Shown one piece after another: positions 1 through 5,889 of a DNA stretch of 8,753 nucleotides. Below the pieces are notes generated by a model. It was not told the origin of the DNA, did no database searches, and was given only the letters and a program-made list of their open reading frames with translations. This DNA is from an uncultured Lachnospiraceae bacterium. Lineage in GTDB: Bacteria; Bacillota_A; Clostridia; Lachnospirales; Lachnospiraceae. Every line of letters starts with the position of its first letter. Within the stretch, counting starts at the first letter, position 1. The stretch is from positions 1-8,753 of the forward strand of contig CADBNG010000340.1 in NCBI GenBank assembly GCA_902795985.1, given 5' to 3'. The translations under genes were made by a program, and so were the position numbers.

Positions 1-1154
1 AGATTAAAGAGAAGGGCTGGGGCGGCGTGAACGTCCATGCCATGCTTTATTATAACGGGGAACAGCTCCGGGATGCCTGGTGCTGGGTTGAACTCCGTGA
101 AAACTGCGGCCATCATTTCTGGGCAAAGGGAGTCTTCATTGAGCCGGCCTGTGAAGAAGGCGGGATCATGCTGTGTGTCTGTCCCTGGTGCGGACAGATC
201 CGCTGGGAAGAAATCGGCCCGAAGGGCCACAGCCTGAAAAAGGTGGCGGCAAAGGCGGCTACGGTGGACGCGGAAGGCAATATCGAGTATTATCGCTGTG
301 CCGACTGCGGAAAACTTTTCGCGGATGCGGACGGAACAACGCCGATCGAACCGGAAGATACCGTGGTGGCGAAGCTGATCGCGCAGAAGATCACCGTCAA
401 GGCGGCGGCATCCTCGGTCGCGGTCGGCAAGACCGATGCCATTACGGTGACCGGGGCAAAAACGAAAGTTACGTATAAATCGGCGGATACCGCCATCGCG
501 ACCGTTAATTCCAAAGGTGTTATAAAGGGCGTCAAGGTCGGTTCGGTGAAGATCACCGTTACGGCGGCGGCCGCGAACGGCTATGCCAAGGCCAGCAAGA
601 CCATCACCATCAAGGTGGTTCCCGCCGCGACCTCTTCACTCGTTTTTGCCAATACGGATAAAGGCGTTAAGCTGACCTGGAAGAAGGTCGCCGGAGCAAC
701 CGGTTACCTGGTTTACCGCGGCAGTGACCGGATCTGGAAGATCTCCAGTGGCAGTACGGTGAACTATACGGATACCGGGGCAGCCAATGCCAAAAAGTAC
801 ACGTATAAGATCGTTGCGTTCGCGGGCACCGGCAACAGCACGCTGTCCAGATCGGCCTCGACCTATTTTGTCGCGCAGCCGGCTATTTCCTCGCTGACCA
901 GTTCGGCGACGAAGACTGCCGTGGTGAAATGGGGCAAGATCGCCGGTTCGAACGGGTATGAGATCCAGTACGGCTTGAAGAGCGATTTCTCTGACGCGAA
1001 GACCGTAACGATCAATAAGGGCGCGACAGTTTCAACGACACTGAAGAGCCTGACGAAGGGCAAAAAATACTATGTCCGGATCCGCGCGTACAAAACGGTC
1101 GGAACCAACTATTATTCGGCCTGGAGCGCGAAGAAGTACGTGACTTCCAAATAA
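1..1154 (+). CDS. C-terminal part of a large secreted/cell-surface protein (Cys-motif repeats, BIG2, two FN3 domains); 5' end outside window
   Basis: The reading frame is open from the left edge (first full codon at 3) to the TAA at 1152-1154, so 383 residues are visible and the real start lies outside. A GTG at 27 is not a convincing start: there is no ribosome binding site and the frame continues upstream. Numbering from the first visible codon, residues about 38-75 hold a CVCPWCG motif and residues about 78-115 an RCADCGKLFADADG motif. These are paired CxxC repeats of the kind common in clostridial surface proteins, possibly metal-binding. Residues about 128-205 form a bacterial Ig-like BIG2 domain (KITVKAAASSVAVGKTDAITV, then the SADTAIATVNSKGVIKGVKVG signature). 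Residues about 211-293 and 294-383 are two fibronectin type III domains (LTWKKVAGATGYLVYR; VKWGKIAGSNGYEIQYG). There is no sorting motif or C-terminal TM segment, so anchoring must lie upstream or the protein is released. An adhesive or structural extracellular role is inferred; any catalytic domain would be N-terminal and unseen. Confidence 0.85.
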   Translation, partial: IKEKGWGGVNVHAMLYYNGEQLRDAWCWVELRENCGHHFWAKGVFIEPACEEGGIMLCVCPWCGQIRWEEIGPKGHSLKKVAAKAATVDAEGNIEYYRCADCGKLFADADGTTPIEPEDTVVAKLIAQKITVKAAASSVAVGKTDAITVTGAKTKVTYKSADTAIATVNSKGVIKGVKVGSVKITVTAAAANGYAKASKTITIKVVPAATSSLVFANTDKGVKLTWKKVAGATGYLVYRGSDRIWKISSGSTVNYTDTGAANAKKYTYKIVAFAGTGNSTLSRSASTYFVAQPAISSLTSSATKTAVVKWGKIAGSNGYEIQYGLKSDFSDAKTVTINKGATVSTTLKSLTKGKKYYVRIRAYKTVGTNYYSAWSAKKYVTSK

Positions 1155-1179
1155 GCGGGAAAGTGAAATAAAGACGAAA

Positions 1180-1199
1180 CAAAGGGGACAGACCCTTTG
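1180..1199. repeat. Short palindrome with GGGGACAG core, first of a hairpin cluster
   Basis: A perfect 7-bp inverted repeat, caaaggg (1180-1186) and ccctttg (1193-1199), encloses a gacaga loop. It lies 25 bp after the surface-protein stop codon and is preceded by the 12-mer gtgaaataaaga (1163-1174), which recurs at 2642-2653. No T-run follows on the plus strand, so it is listed as a member of the dispersed palindrome family rather than as a terminator. Confidence 0.55.
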
Positions 1200-1211
1200 A
1201 TTCAAAAAAGT

Positions 1212-1243
1212 GACAGAGGGGGCGTATCCCCTCTGTCTCGTTT
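1212..1243 (+). terminator. Hairpin, probable terminator after the surface-protein gene
   Basis: A perfect 10-bp stem, gacagagggg (1212-1221) with cccctctgtc (1228-1237), closes a 6-nt loop and is followed by tcgttt. The T-run is weak, so termination efficiency is uncertain. Position and stem strength suit a factor-independent terminator. The ggggacag/ctgtcccc flavour also links it to the palindrome family in this window. A third small hairpin, gggga/tcccc at 1250-1264, follows directly. Confidence 0.5.
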
Positions 1244-1291
1244 ATAACGGGGGAGCACATCCCCTTCGCCGTATTTTATCGCTTTAGCATA

Positions 1292-1320
1292 TTGCAATCT
1301 TTCCGGCGAGTCGTTAAAAT
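1292..1320 (+). promoter_or_regulatory. Housekeeping-type promoter of the CofE-like gene
   Basis: A -35 box TTGCAA (1292-1297) and a -10 box TAAAAT (1315-1320) are separated by exactly 17 bp, each one base off the consensus. Transcription would begin near 1327 and give a leader of about 46 nt that contains the strong ribosome binding site gaaggag at 1361-1367. Confidence 0.7.
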
Positions 1321-1372
1321 AGTACAGTATTAAAAAACGCACCTGCTGACAACAGAGCGAGAAGGAGCATTC

Positions 1373-2563
1373 ATGAGAACAACAGGAACCATTTCCCGGG
1401 GCGTTCGCTGCCCGGTCGTAAAAGAAGGCGATGATCTGGTCGCGATCGTCACAGAAGCCATCACCGCATGCCAGGAAGACCAGAAGTTTGAATTCCATGA
1501 AAAGGATGTTGTTGCCGTGACCGAGGCGGTCGTCGCCAGGACACAGGGCAACTACGCGACAGTCGATGATATCGCCAAAGACTGTCAGAATAAGTTCGGT
1601 ACGGACACGATCGGCATTACTTTCCCGATCATGAGCCGCAACCGTATTGCCATCTGCCTGAAGGGCTTTGCCCGGGCGTTCAAAAAGGCTTATATCCTGA
1701 TGAGCTATCCGTCCGATGAGGTCGGCAACCATCTGTTCGATGAGGACATGCTGGATGAAAAAGGCGTGAATCCCTATTCGGATGTTCTGGACGAAAAGAA
1801 ATACCGTGAGCTGTTCGGATATGAAAAGCATCCGTTCACCGGTGTGGACTACGTGGAGTATTACAAGGAACTCTTCGCGGCGGAAGGCTGCGAGGCGGAA
1901 TTCATCTTCGCGAACGATGTCCGCGCGATCCTGAACTATACGAAGAACGTGCTCTGCTGCGATATCCACAGCCGCGAGCGTTCGAAGAGAAGGCTTCTGG
2001 CCGCCGGCGCCGAAAAGGTCCTGACCATGGCCGATATCATGAACGCGTCCGTAGACGGCAGCGGATACAACGAGAAATTCGGACTGTACGGCTCCAACAA
2101 GGCGACCGAAGACAAGGTCAAGCTGTTCCCGAGAGAGTGCGAAGCCTTTGTCGCGAAGCTCCAGGCCAGCCTGGAAGCGGCCACCGGCATCAAAATGCAC
2201 TGCATGGTTTACGGCGACGGCGCCTTCAAGGATCCGGTCGGAAAAATCTGGGAGCTGGCCGATCCGGTCGTATCCCCGGCCTTTACCGAGGGCCTGAACG
2301 GCAAACCCAACGAACTGAAGCTGAAATACCTGGCGGACAACGATTTCGGTCATCTGGCCGGAGAAGAACTGACCAACGCCATGAAGGACGCCATCCGCGC
2401 CAAGGAAGGCAGCCTGGTGGGCAATATGGCCTCCGAAGGGACGACCCCGAGACAGCTGGCCGACCTGATCGGATCCCTCTGCGATCTGACCAGCGGCTCC
2501 GGTGATAAGGGCACTCCCATCGTCTTCATCCAGGGCTATTTTGATACTTACGCTGAACAGTAA
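1373..2563 (+). CDS. CofE-superfamily protein (coenzyme F420-0:L-glutamate ligase-like), long clostridial type
   Basis: The protein has 396 residues, starting at ATG 1373 with gaaggag five bases upstream. It resembles the COG1478/CofE family, whose characterised members attach L-glutamate through its alpha-amino group to F420-0 using GTP and a divalent metal. It is clearly longer than the roughly 250 residues of archaeal CofE. Recognisable blocks are the N-terminal GTISRGVRCPVVKEGDDL (5-22), DVVAVTEAVVARTQGN (45-60), FPIMSRNRIAICLKG (84-98), ASVDGSGYNEKFGLYGSNKA (225-244), VYGDGAFKDPVGKIWELADP (279-298) and the C-terminal LVGNMASEGTTPR and LTSGSGDKGTP (372-382). The DGSGYN and GDGAFKDP blocks are acidic and glycine-rich and plausibly bind nucleotide and metal. 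It has no signal peptide, so it is cytoplasmic. It stands alone, with its own promoter and terminator. Proteins of this length are widespread in Firmicutes not known to make F420, so the true substrate is open; gamma- or alpha-glutamylation of folate or another small molecule is possible. Family confidence is high, exact reaction low. Confidence 0.82.
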   Translation: MRTTGTISRGVRCPVVKEGDDLVAIVTEAITACQEDQKFEFHEKDVVAVTEAVVARTQGNYATVDDIAKDCQNKFGTDTIGITFPIMSRNRIAICLKGFARAFKKAYILMSYPSDEVGNHLFDEDMLDEKGVNPYSDVLDEKKYRELFGYEKHPFTGVDYVEYYKELFAAEGCEAEFIFANDVRAILNYTKNVLCCDIHSRERSKRRLLAAGAEKVLTMADIMNASVDGSGYNEKFGLYGSNKATEDKVKLFPRECEAFVAKLQASLEAATGIKMHCMVYGDGAFKDPVGKIWELADPVVSPAFTEGLNGKPNELKLKYLADNDFGHLAGEELTNAMKDAIRAKEGSLVGNMASEGTTPRQLADLIGSLCDLTSGSGDKGTPIVFIQGYFDTYAEQ

Positions 2564-2592
2564 TACAGACCGAAAACGACTTTATTCATTAC

Positions 2593-2630
2593 GGGGACAG
2601 AACCTTACAAAGGGCTGTCCCCTTCGTTTT
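2593..2630 (+). terminator. Factor-independent terminator after the CofE-like gene
   Basis: An 8-bp perfect stem ggggacag (2593-2600) with ctgtcccc (2615-2622) has an inner cctt/aagg pairing and is followed by ttcgtttt. It sits 30 bp after the TAA stop. The right arm plus tail, ctgtccccttcg (2615-2626), is identical to the right arms of both palindromes at 5641-5652 and 5694-5705, so this terminator is also a member of the dispersed palindrome family. Confidence 0.7.
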
Positions 2631-2672
2631 GGGAAGAGAGGGTGAAATAAAGAGAGTGTCCCGTAGTTTCAT

Positions 2673-2705
2673 GCGGCATAACCTTTAACAAAGGGACCGC
2701 CTTTT
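2673..2705. other. Imperfect hairpin, possible second terminator or RNA structure
   Basis: The outer arms gcgg (2673-2676) and ccgc (2697-2700) enclose a perfect ccttt-aac-aaagg hairpin, and the sequence continues with cttttg. It could back up the upstream terminator or be a decayed member of the palindrome family, since gggac at 2693-2697 can also pair with gtccc at 2658-2662. The role is uncertain. Confidence 0.35.
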
Positions 2706-2801
2706 GCTGCCGCACGCATTTCTGGAAAAACGGTCAGGATGTTTGTCTTAGCAGCCAGACAAAAGCCGGCCGGGGTACTACCATTTCATCCGTCCTGACG
2801 G

Positions 2802-2807
2802 TATAAT
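2802..2807 (+). promoter_or_regulatory. Possible -10 box of the secreted propeller protein
   Basis: The hexamer is a perfect TATAAT, 77 bp before the ATG at 2885, and would give a leader of about 70 nt. No convincing -35 box lies 16-19 bp upstream, and there is no TGn extension. Either it depends on an activator (the inverted repeat gtcagga/tcctgac ends three bases before the hexamer) or it is a chance match. Confidence 0.4.
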
Positions 2808-2884
2808 GAATAAAAGACACCGGGACCCATACAGGGGAAAACGGAAACCGATCATCACGACTGCCGAAGGACAGGAGACAGCCA

Positions 2885-3748
2885 ATGAAAAAGATGACAA
2901 AAGCAACGCTATGGATTCTCACGGTCGTTCTGACGATTACGCTGTGTGTCCCGGCTTTTGCCTCCGCAGAGGCGGAAGCTGCCGCGCCGGTACTTAAGGC
3001 AGGATCCGGCTCCGGTTCAAAGACGAAGATCACCTCCGTCGAACTGAAACACAAATACAAAGTTTATACCGGAGAAGCGCGGACCCAGACCGACTCCACC
3101 GTTGTAAAGGCCGGCTCGAAAGTCCTGAAAAAGGGAAGGGACTATACCGTTTCCTACAAGGATAACGTCAATGTCGGCAAGGCGACCCTGACAGTCAAGG
3201 GCAAGGGTAAGTATACGGGGAAGATCAGCAAGACTTTCTATATTTACCCGAAGATCACGACAAAATATGTAAACAGCGGAGGCAAACGATACTGCGAGAT
3301 CAAGGCTTCCGGGAAGAAGACAATCTGGACGAAGAAGACTTCCGCCCGGTCCCCGGCCCAGCTGGAAAGCGGCGGAGGCCTGGGCTACAACAGCAAAGGG
3401 ACCTATTTTTATTACGACAACGGGAAGGTCATCGCGCTGAATATCCTGACCGGAAAAAAGAAGTGGACCTATAAAAGCAAGAACATCCAGGGATCCGCCC
3501 ATGCGTTCTGCCATTCTTCCGGCAAGCTTTATGTTGTGAGCGGCCTTTCGGGCGGGCCGGTCGTGATCCTGAACAAAAAAGGAAAGCTGATCAAAAACCT
3601 CGAATGGACCGGCAATAACAAGTACATGTGGCCGGGTAAGATCTGGGTCAAGAAGGGAAAGATCTATCTGGAGGCAACACGTCAGGACTCCGTGAAGAAT
3701 GTCACACTGAGGATCGATCCGGATACCGGGAAGGTGAAAGAAGTCTAG
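2885..3748 (+). CDS. Secreted protein with MBG-like beta domain and short PQQ-type propeller repeats
   Basis: The protein has 287 residues; ATG 2885 is preceded by aggag with a 7-nt gap. Residues 1-28 form a classical signal peptide: MKKMTK, a hydrophobic core, and a likely cut after A26-S27-A28. Cys21 lies in TITLC, which lacks the small residue needed at -1 of a lipobox, so lipid anchoring is unlikely. A low-complexity linker (GSGSGSK) follows. Residues about 48-122 match the small beta-sandwich module frequent in clostridial surface proteins (VYTGEARTQ, LKKGRDYTVSYKDNVNVGKA, GKGKYTGKISKTFYI). Residues about 145-287 contain three or four strand-rich units resembling PQQ/quinoprotein propeller blades (NGKVIALNILTGKKKWTY, SGKLYVVSG, KGKIYLEA with LRIDPDTGKVKEV). 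That is too few for a closed propeller by itself. It is lysine-rich and probably lies outside the cell near the wall. Ligand binding or wall association is inferred; no enzyme motif is visible. Confidence 0.8.
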   Translation: MKKMTKATLWILTVVLTITLCVPAFASAEAEAAAPVLKAGSGSGSKTKITSVELKHKYKVYTGEARTQTDSTVVKAGSKVLKKGRDYTVSYKDNVNVGKATLTVKGKGKYTGKISKTFYIYPKITTKYVNSGGKRYCEIKASGKKTIWTKKTSARSPAQLESGGGLGYNSKGTYFYYDNGKVIALNILTGKKKWTYKSKNIQGSAHAFCHSSGKLYVVSGLSGGPVVILNKKGKLIKNLEWTGNNKYMWPGKIWVKKGKIYLEATRQDSVKNVTLRIDPDTGKVKEV

Positions 3749-3834
3749 GCTGGAAATCATTATGATGAAAGCAGCAGGGGCTTTCGATACCGGGTTCTTT
3801 TGTACCGACGGAATGGGAAAGGAGATCACAGAGA

Positions 3835-4608
3835 ATGAAAATCACGGCGCTTCTGGAGAATACGTCGGCCTGCGGCCTTCCGGTGGAGCACGGGCTGAGC
3901 CTTTATATTGAAACCAACGGCCTTCGAATCCTTTTTGATTCCGGCAAAAGCACCCTTTTCGCCGAAAACGCGGACCGTCTGGGTGTGGATCTTGCGGGCG
4001 TGGATCTCATGGTTCTTTCCCACGGCCATAATGATCACGGCGGCGGGCTGGAGGAATTCCTGAAGCGGAATACGGCCGCGAAGGTCTATCTGAATGTCCA
4101 TGCTTTTGAGCAGCATTATAAGGATGAAATGGAGTATATCGGGCTGGATCCTGCGCTGAAAGAGAATCCGAGGCTGGTTTTTATTGATCGGAGGACGGAG
4201 ATCGCCGACGGCCTGACTGTTGTCCCGGCGTCTGACGTAGTATGCCGGATCCCCGTGGATGTGGGAAATCTTTCCATGGATGTCGGAGCAGGGGTCGAAC
4301 CGGAGGATTTCCGTCATGAACAGTATCTGCTGGTCCGGGAAGAGGGAAAGACCGTTCTGTTCACCGGCTGCTCCCATATCGGCATTCTGAATCTGATGGA
4401 GGCCTTCCGGCCGGATGTCCAGGTGGGCGGTTTTCATTTCATGCACTGGGAGACCGGCGAACGGCTGAAGGAAGCGGCAGAGCAGCTGAATGCTTTTGAT
4501 GCGGATTACTATACCGGCCACTGCACCGGTATGGCGCAGTTCGAATATATGAGCCGGTTTATGAAACGGCTGCATTATTTGTCTGCGGGAGATACGGTGA
4601 CGATTTGA
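3835..4608 (+). CDS. Metallo-beta-lactamase-fold hydrolase, COG1237 type
   Basis: The protein has 257 residues, and ATG 3835 follows aaaggag with a 10-nt gap. The metal-binding signature is complete: SHGHNDHGGG gives H63, H65, D67 and H68, TGCSHIGILN gives H181, and YTGHCTG gives H229. GGFHFMHW (198-205) offers a further histidine seen in this subgroup. The TGCSH-GILN and YTGHCTG blocks place it in the COG1237 subgroup. Database names for that group often refer to a dihydropterin-ribofuranosylaminobenzene phosphate synthase after an archaeal member, but most bacterial members have no proven substrate. There is no signal peptide, so it is cytoplasmic. It lies 86 bp after the secreted-protein gene with no clear terminator between, so read-through is possible; it converges with the pseudouridine synthase, the stop codons being only 36 bp apart. 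The fold is near certain; the reaction is unknown. Confidence 0.85.
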   Translation: MKITALLENTSACGLPVEHGLSLYIETNGLRILFDSGKSTLFAENADRLGVDLAGVDLMVLSHGHNDHGGGLEEFLKRNTAAKVYLNVHAFEQHYKDEMEYIGLDPALKENPRLVFIDRRTEIADGLTVVPASDVVCRIPVDVGNLSMDVGAGVEPEDFRHEQYLLVREEGKTVLFTGCSHIGILNLMEAFRPDVQVGGFHFMHWETGERLKEAAEQLNAFDADYYTGHCTGMAQFEYMSRFMKRLHYLSAGDTVTI

Positions 4609-4628
4609 AAAATGTAAAAGCCCGTGAA

Positions 4629-4646
4629 GGCCGGAACGGCCGGTTT
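4629..4646. terminator. Small GC hairpin between convergent genes, possible terminator
   Basis: A 5-bp stem ggccg (4629-4633) with cggcc (4637-4641) and a gaa loop is followed on the plus strand by ggtttatgttt. It lies between the stop codons of the two convergent genes, and its right end touches the minus-strand TAA at 4645-4647. The stem is short, so the call is weak. Confidence 0.3.
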
Positions 4647-5574
4647 ATGTTTCCGGCATTATAGCCCAGTCCGCGGGAAACGGCGCGGTGACCGTGATCG
4701 TTTCTCCTGTGAAAGGGTGCGTGAATACAACCTGCCGGCAGTGGAGCGCGGCGTGGGTTTCGCCCTTTACGCCGCGGCCGTACATCGCGTCGCCCGCAAG
4801 CGGGAAACCGATGGACGCCAGATGCAGCCGGATCTGATGGGTCCGCCCGTGTTCAATCCGGACTTTTACCAGGCTCAACCCGCCTTCCGAGCGGATTTCA
4901 TCAAAAAATGTTATGGCCGGCCTGCCGAAAGGGTCGGCCTTCATTTTGCCCAGGACCTCCGGGTCGGAGCCGATGGGGACCGTGACGATTCCGCGGCCGG
5001 GATGTCCTTCCGTTACCGCGTAATAGGTCTTCTGAACCGGACAACGGCCGGTGGAAAGCCCGGCGGCGGCTTCGGAGCTTTTGGCAAAGATGACGATGCC
5101 GGAAGTGTCCTTGTCGAGACGGCCGACCAGCCGGATTGTCCAGTCCTCGCCCTGGGAAGCCGCGTAGGCTGCAGCCTGATTGGAAAGGGTGTCGGCATAA
5201 TGCCCCGGCGAGGGGTGGCAGACCATGCCGGAAGGCTTGTTCACAATCAGCAGATCCCGGTCTTCGAACAGGATTTCCGGCGGCCGGTCAAAAGAACCGT
5301 GATCCAGATACAGGAGTCCGGATGTTTTCGGTACGATCTGCAGGAGGTCTCCGGCTTTCAGCACCCGGCTGACGCGGCTCATTTCACCGTTGACCCGGAT
5401 TCCGTCCTCCCGGTATTTCAAAGAGGAAATCTGACGCCTTGAGAAGTGCAGTTCCTGCTGCAGAAACTCCCGGACCGTCCGCCCGGCCTGTTCTTCGGAG
5501 ATCACAAAAACAAGCGTCCGCTTTGTGCGGCCGCCTTCCTGATTGATCCGGGTGGGCTGAACGGAATCGCGCAT
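4645..5574 (-). CDS. RluA-family pseudouridine synthase (RluD-like) with S4 domain
   Basis: The protein has 309 residues, reading on the minus strand from ATG at 5574 to the TAA at 4645-4647. Residues about 18-80 form an S4-type RNA-binding domain (GRTVREFLQQELHFSRRQISSLK, then DGIRVNGE and VLKAGDLLQI). The catalytic domain holds motif I LLIVNKPSGMVCHPSPGH (108-125), motif II VGRLDKDTSGIVIFAK (150-165) with the catalytic aspartate D154, KTYYAVTEG (182-190) and motif III GRTHQIRLHLASIGFPLAGD (243-262). It converts uridine to pseudouridine in rRNA or tRNA; which site cannot be told from sequence. Length and layout are typical for the S4-bearing RluC/RluD-like branch. The frame stays open upstream to 5907, but that extension translates the palindromic repeats and is not protein-like, and 5574 is the first Met before the S4 domain. 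A weak AGGA lies upstream. It is divergent from the phosphatase gene. Confidence 0.88.
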   Translation of the reverse strand: MRDSVQPTRINQEGGRTKRTLVFVISEEQAGRTVREFLQQELHFSRRQISSLKYREDGIRVNGEMSRVSRVLKAGDLLQIVPKTSGLLYLDHGSFDRPPEILFEDRDLLIVNKPSGMVCHPSPGHYADTLSNQAAAYAASQGEDWTIRLVGRLDKDTSGIVIFAKSSEAAAGLSTGRCPVQKTYYAVTEGHPGRGIVTVPIGSDPEVLGKMKADPFGRPAITFFDEIRSEGGLSLVKVRIEHGRTHQIRLHLASIGFPLAGDAMYGRGVKGETHAALHCRQVVFTHPFTGETITVTAPFPADWAIMPET

Positions 5575-5605
5575 TTTTATCGTCCTGCGTATATGAAACG
5601 GCTTC

Positions 5606-5705
5606 GTGTCCGAAAGGGACAGAGCAGGGGGCGAAGGGGACTGTCCCCTTCGGCTCCTGTGTCCGAAAGGGACAGAGCAGGGGGCGAAAGGGACTGTCCC
5701 CTTCG
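5606..5705. repeat. Tandem duplication of a 47-bp palindromic element
   Basis: The copies at 5606-5652 and 5659-5705 (period 53 bp) differ at only one base: G at 5636 is A at 5689. Each copy holds two hairpins. The first is gtcc-gaaag-ggac. The second has cgaaggggac arms around a single central base with gtccccttcg (5632-5652 in copy 1, one mismatch in copy 2). The shared right arm ctgtccccttcg also occurs in the terminator at 2615-2626. The near identity suggests recent duplication or ongoing homogenisation. Confidence 0.85.
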
Positions 5706-5790
5706 CCCCATTTGGCTCCATTTTAGGGAATCCCTGCCGGGCGGTCAAGAGGAGGACCGGACAGAAAAAAGGATCAGGGCATTCCATACC

Positions 5791-5820
5791 TTTACAACGG
5801 AGTTTCGGATTGAATATAAT
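5791..5820 (+). promoter_or_regulatory. Housekeeping-type promoter of the phosphatase-oxidoreductase operon
   Basis: A -35 box TTTACA (5791-5796) and a perfect -10 box TATAAT (5815-5820) are 18 bp apart. Transcription should begin near 5827. That places the GTG at 5839 with almost no leader and its aaaggag at the transcript's very end, so it supports the ATG at 5890 as the phosphatase start. Confidence 0.7.
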
Positions 5821-5876
5821 AGAAAAAGGAGAGAAACCGTGTTTTCGGGCAGCCTGTCCGATTACCCGAAAAATGC

Positions 5877-5888
5877 AGAAGGAAAAGG
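5877..5888 (+). promoter_or_regulatory. Ribosome binding site that decides the phosphatase start
   Basis: The purine run agaaggaaaagg ends one base before ATG 5890 and seven bases before the in-frame ATG 5896. Its gaagg core is 7 nt from 5890, and its aagg end is 7 nt from 5896. Either ATG could be used; they differ by two residues. Confidence 0.6.
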
Positions 5889-5889
5889 C

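Larger units (their letters stand above)
2564..2884. other. 321-bp intergenic region with terminator, nested inverted repeats and a probable promoter
   Basis: No credible gene is seen here on either strand. From left to right it holds the terminator at 2593-2630; the 12-mer gtgaaataaaga (2642-2653), also found at 1163-1174; and a complex fold in which gtccc (2658-2662) can pair with gggac (2693-2697) or ccttt (2682-2686) with aaagg (2690-2694). Further right, a perfect hairpin tttgtct/agacaaa (2742-2748 and 2757-2763) is enclosed by gtcagga (2733-2739) and tcctgac (2793-2799). A TATAAT at 2802-2807 and a leader with ribosome binding site aggag (2873-2877) end the region. Confidence 0.6.
5575..5889. 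other. Divergent 315-bp intergenic region with tandem 47-bp repeat and a plus-strand promoter
   Basis: The region separates the start of the minus-strand pseudouridine synthase from the start of the plus-strand phosphatase. It carries two 47-bp repeat copies (5606-5652 and 5659-5705), a short cggtc/gaccg inverted repeat near 5740-5760, the promoter at 5791-5820 and the phosphatase leader. Open frames cross it on both strands, but they only translate the repeats. No good minus-strand promoter was found for the pseudouridine synthase. Confidence 0.65.

Noticed and set aside
1202..2353. Long minus-strand open frame (383 codons) opposite the CofE-like gene
   Set aside because: It is the antisense shadow of a clear gene with conserved motifs, promoter and ribosome binding site; its translation matches no recognisable family.
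2939..2956. Lipoprotein signal at Cys21 of the secreted propeller protein
   Set aside because: The residue before the cysteine is Leu, not Gly, Ala or Ser; a type I cut after ASA fits better.
3767..3785. Hairpin gaaagc/gctttc as a terminator between the secreted protein and the MBL hydrolase
   Set aside because: The stem is only 6 bp and is followed by gatacc rather than a T-run.
4624..5442. Plus-strand open frame of 272 codons opposite the pseudouridine synthase
   Set aside because: The minus strand encodes all RluA motifs here; the plus-strand translation is low-complexity and Arg/Gly-rich, as expected of a GC-rich shadow.
5575..5640. Minus-strand promoter for the pseudouridine synthase
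   Set aside because: The only AT-rich candidate (catata on the minus strand) matches the -10 consensus poorly, has no -35 partner and leaves almost no leader.
5606..5705. CRISPR array
   Set aside because: Only two copies with a 6-bp gap, the repeats are 47 bp and there are no spacers or cas genes.
5446..5889. N-terminal extension of the phosphatase frame
   Set aside because: It overlaps the pseudouridine synthase start and reads through the tandem palindromes; the promoter at 5791-5820 lies inside it.
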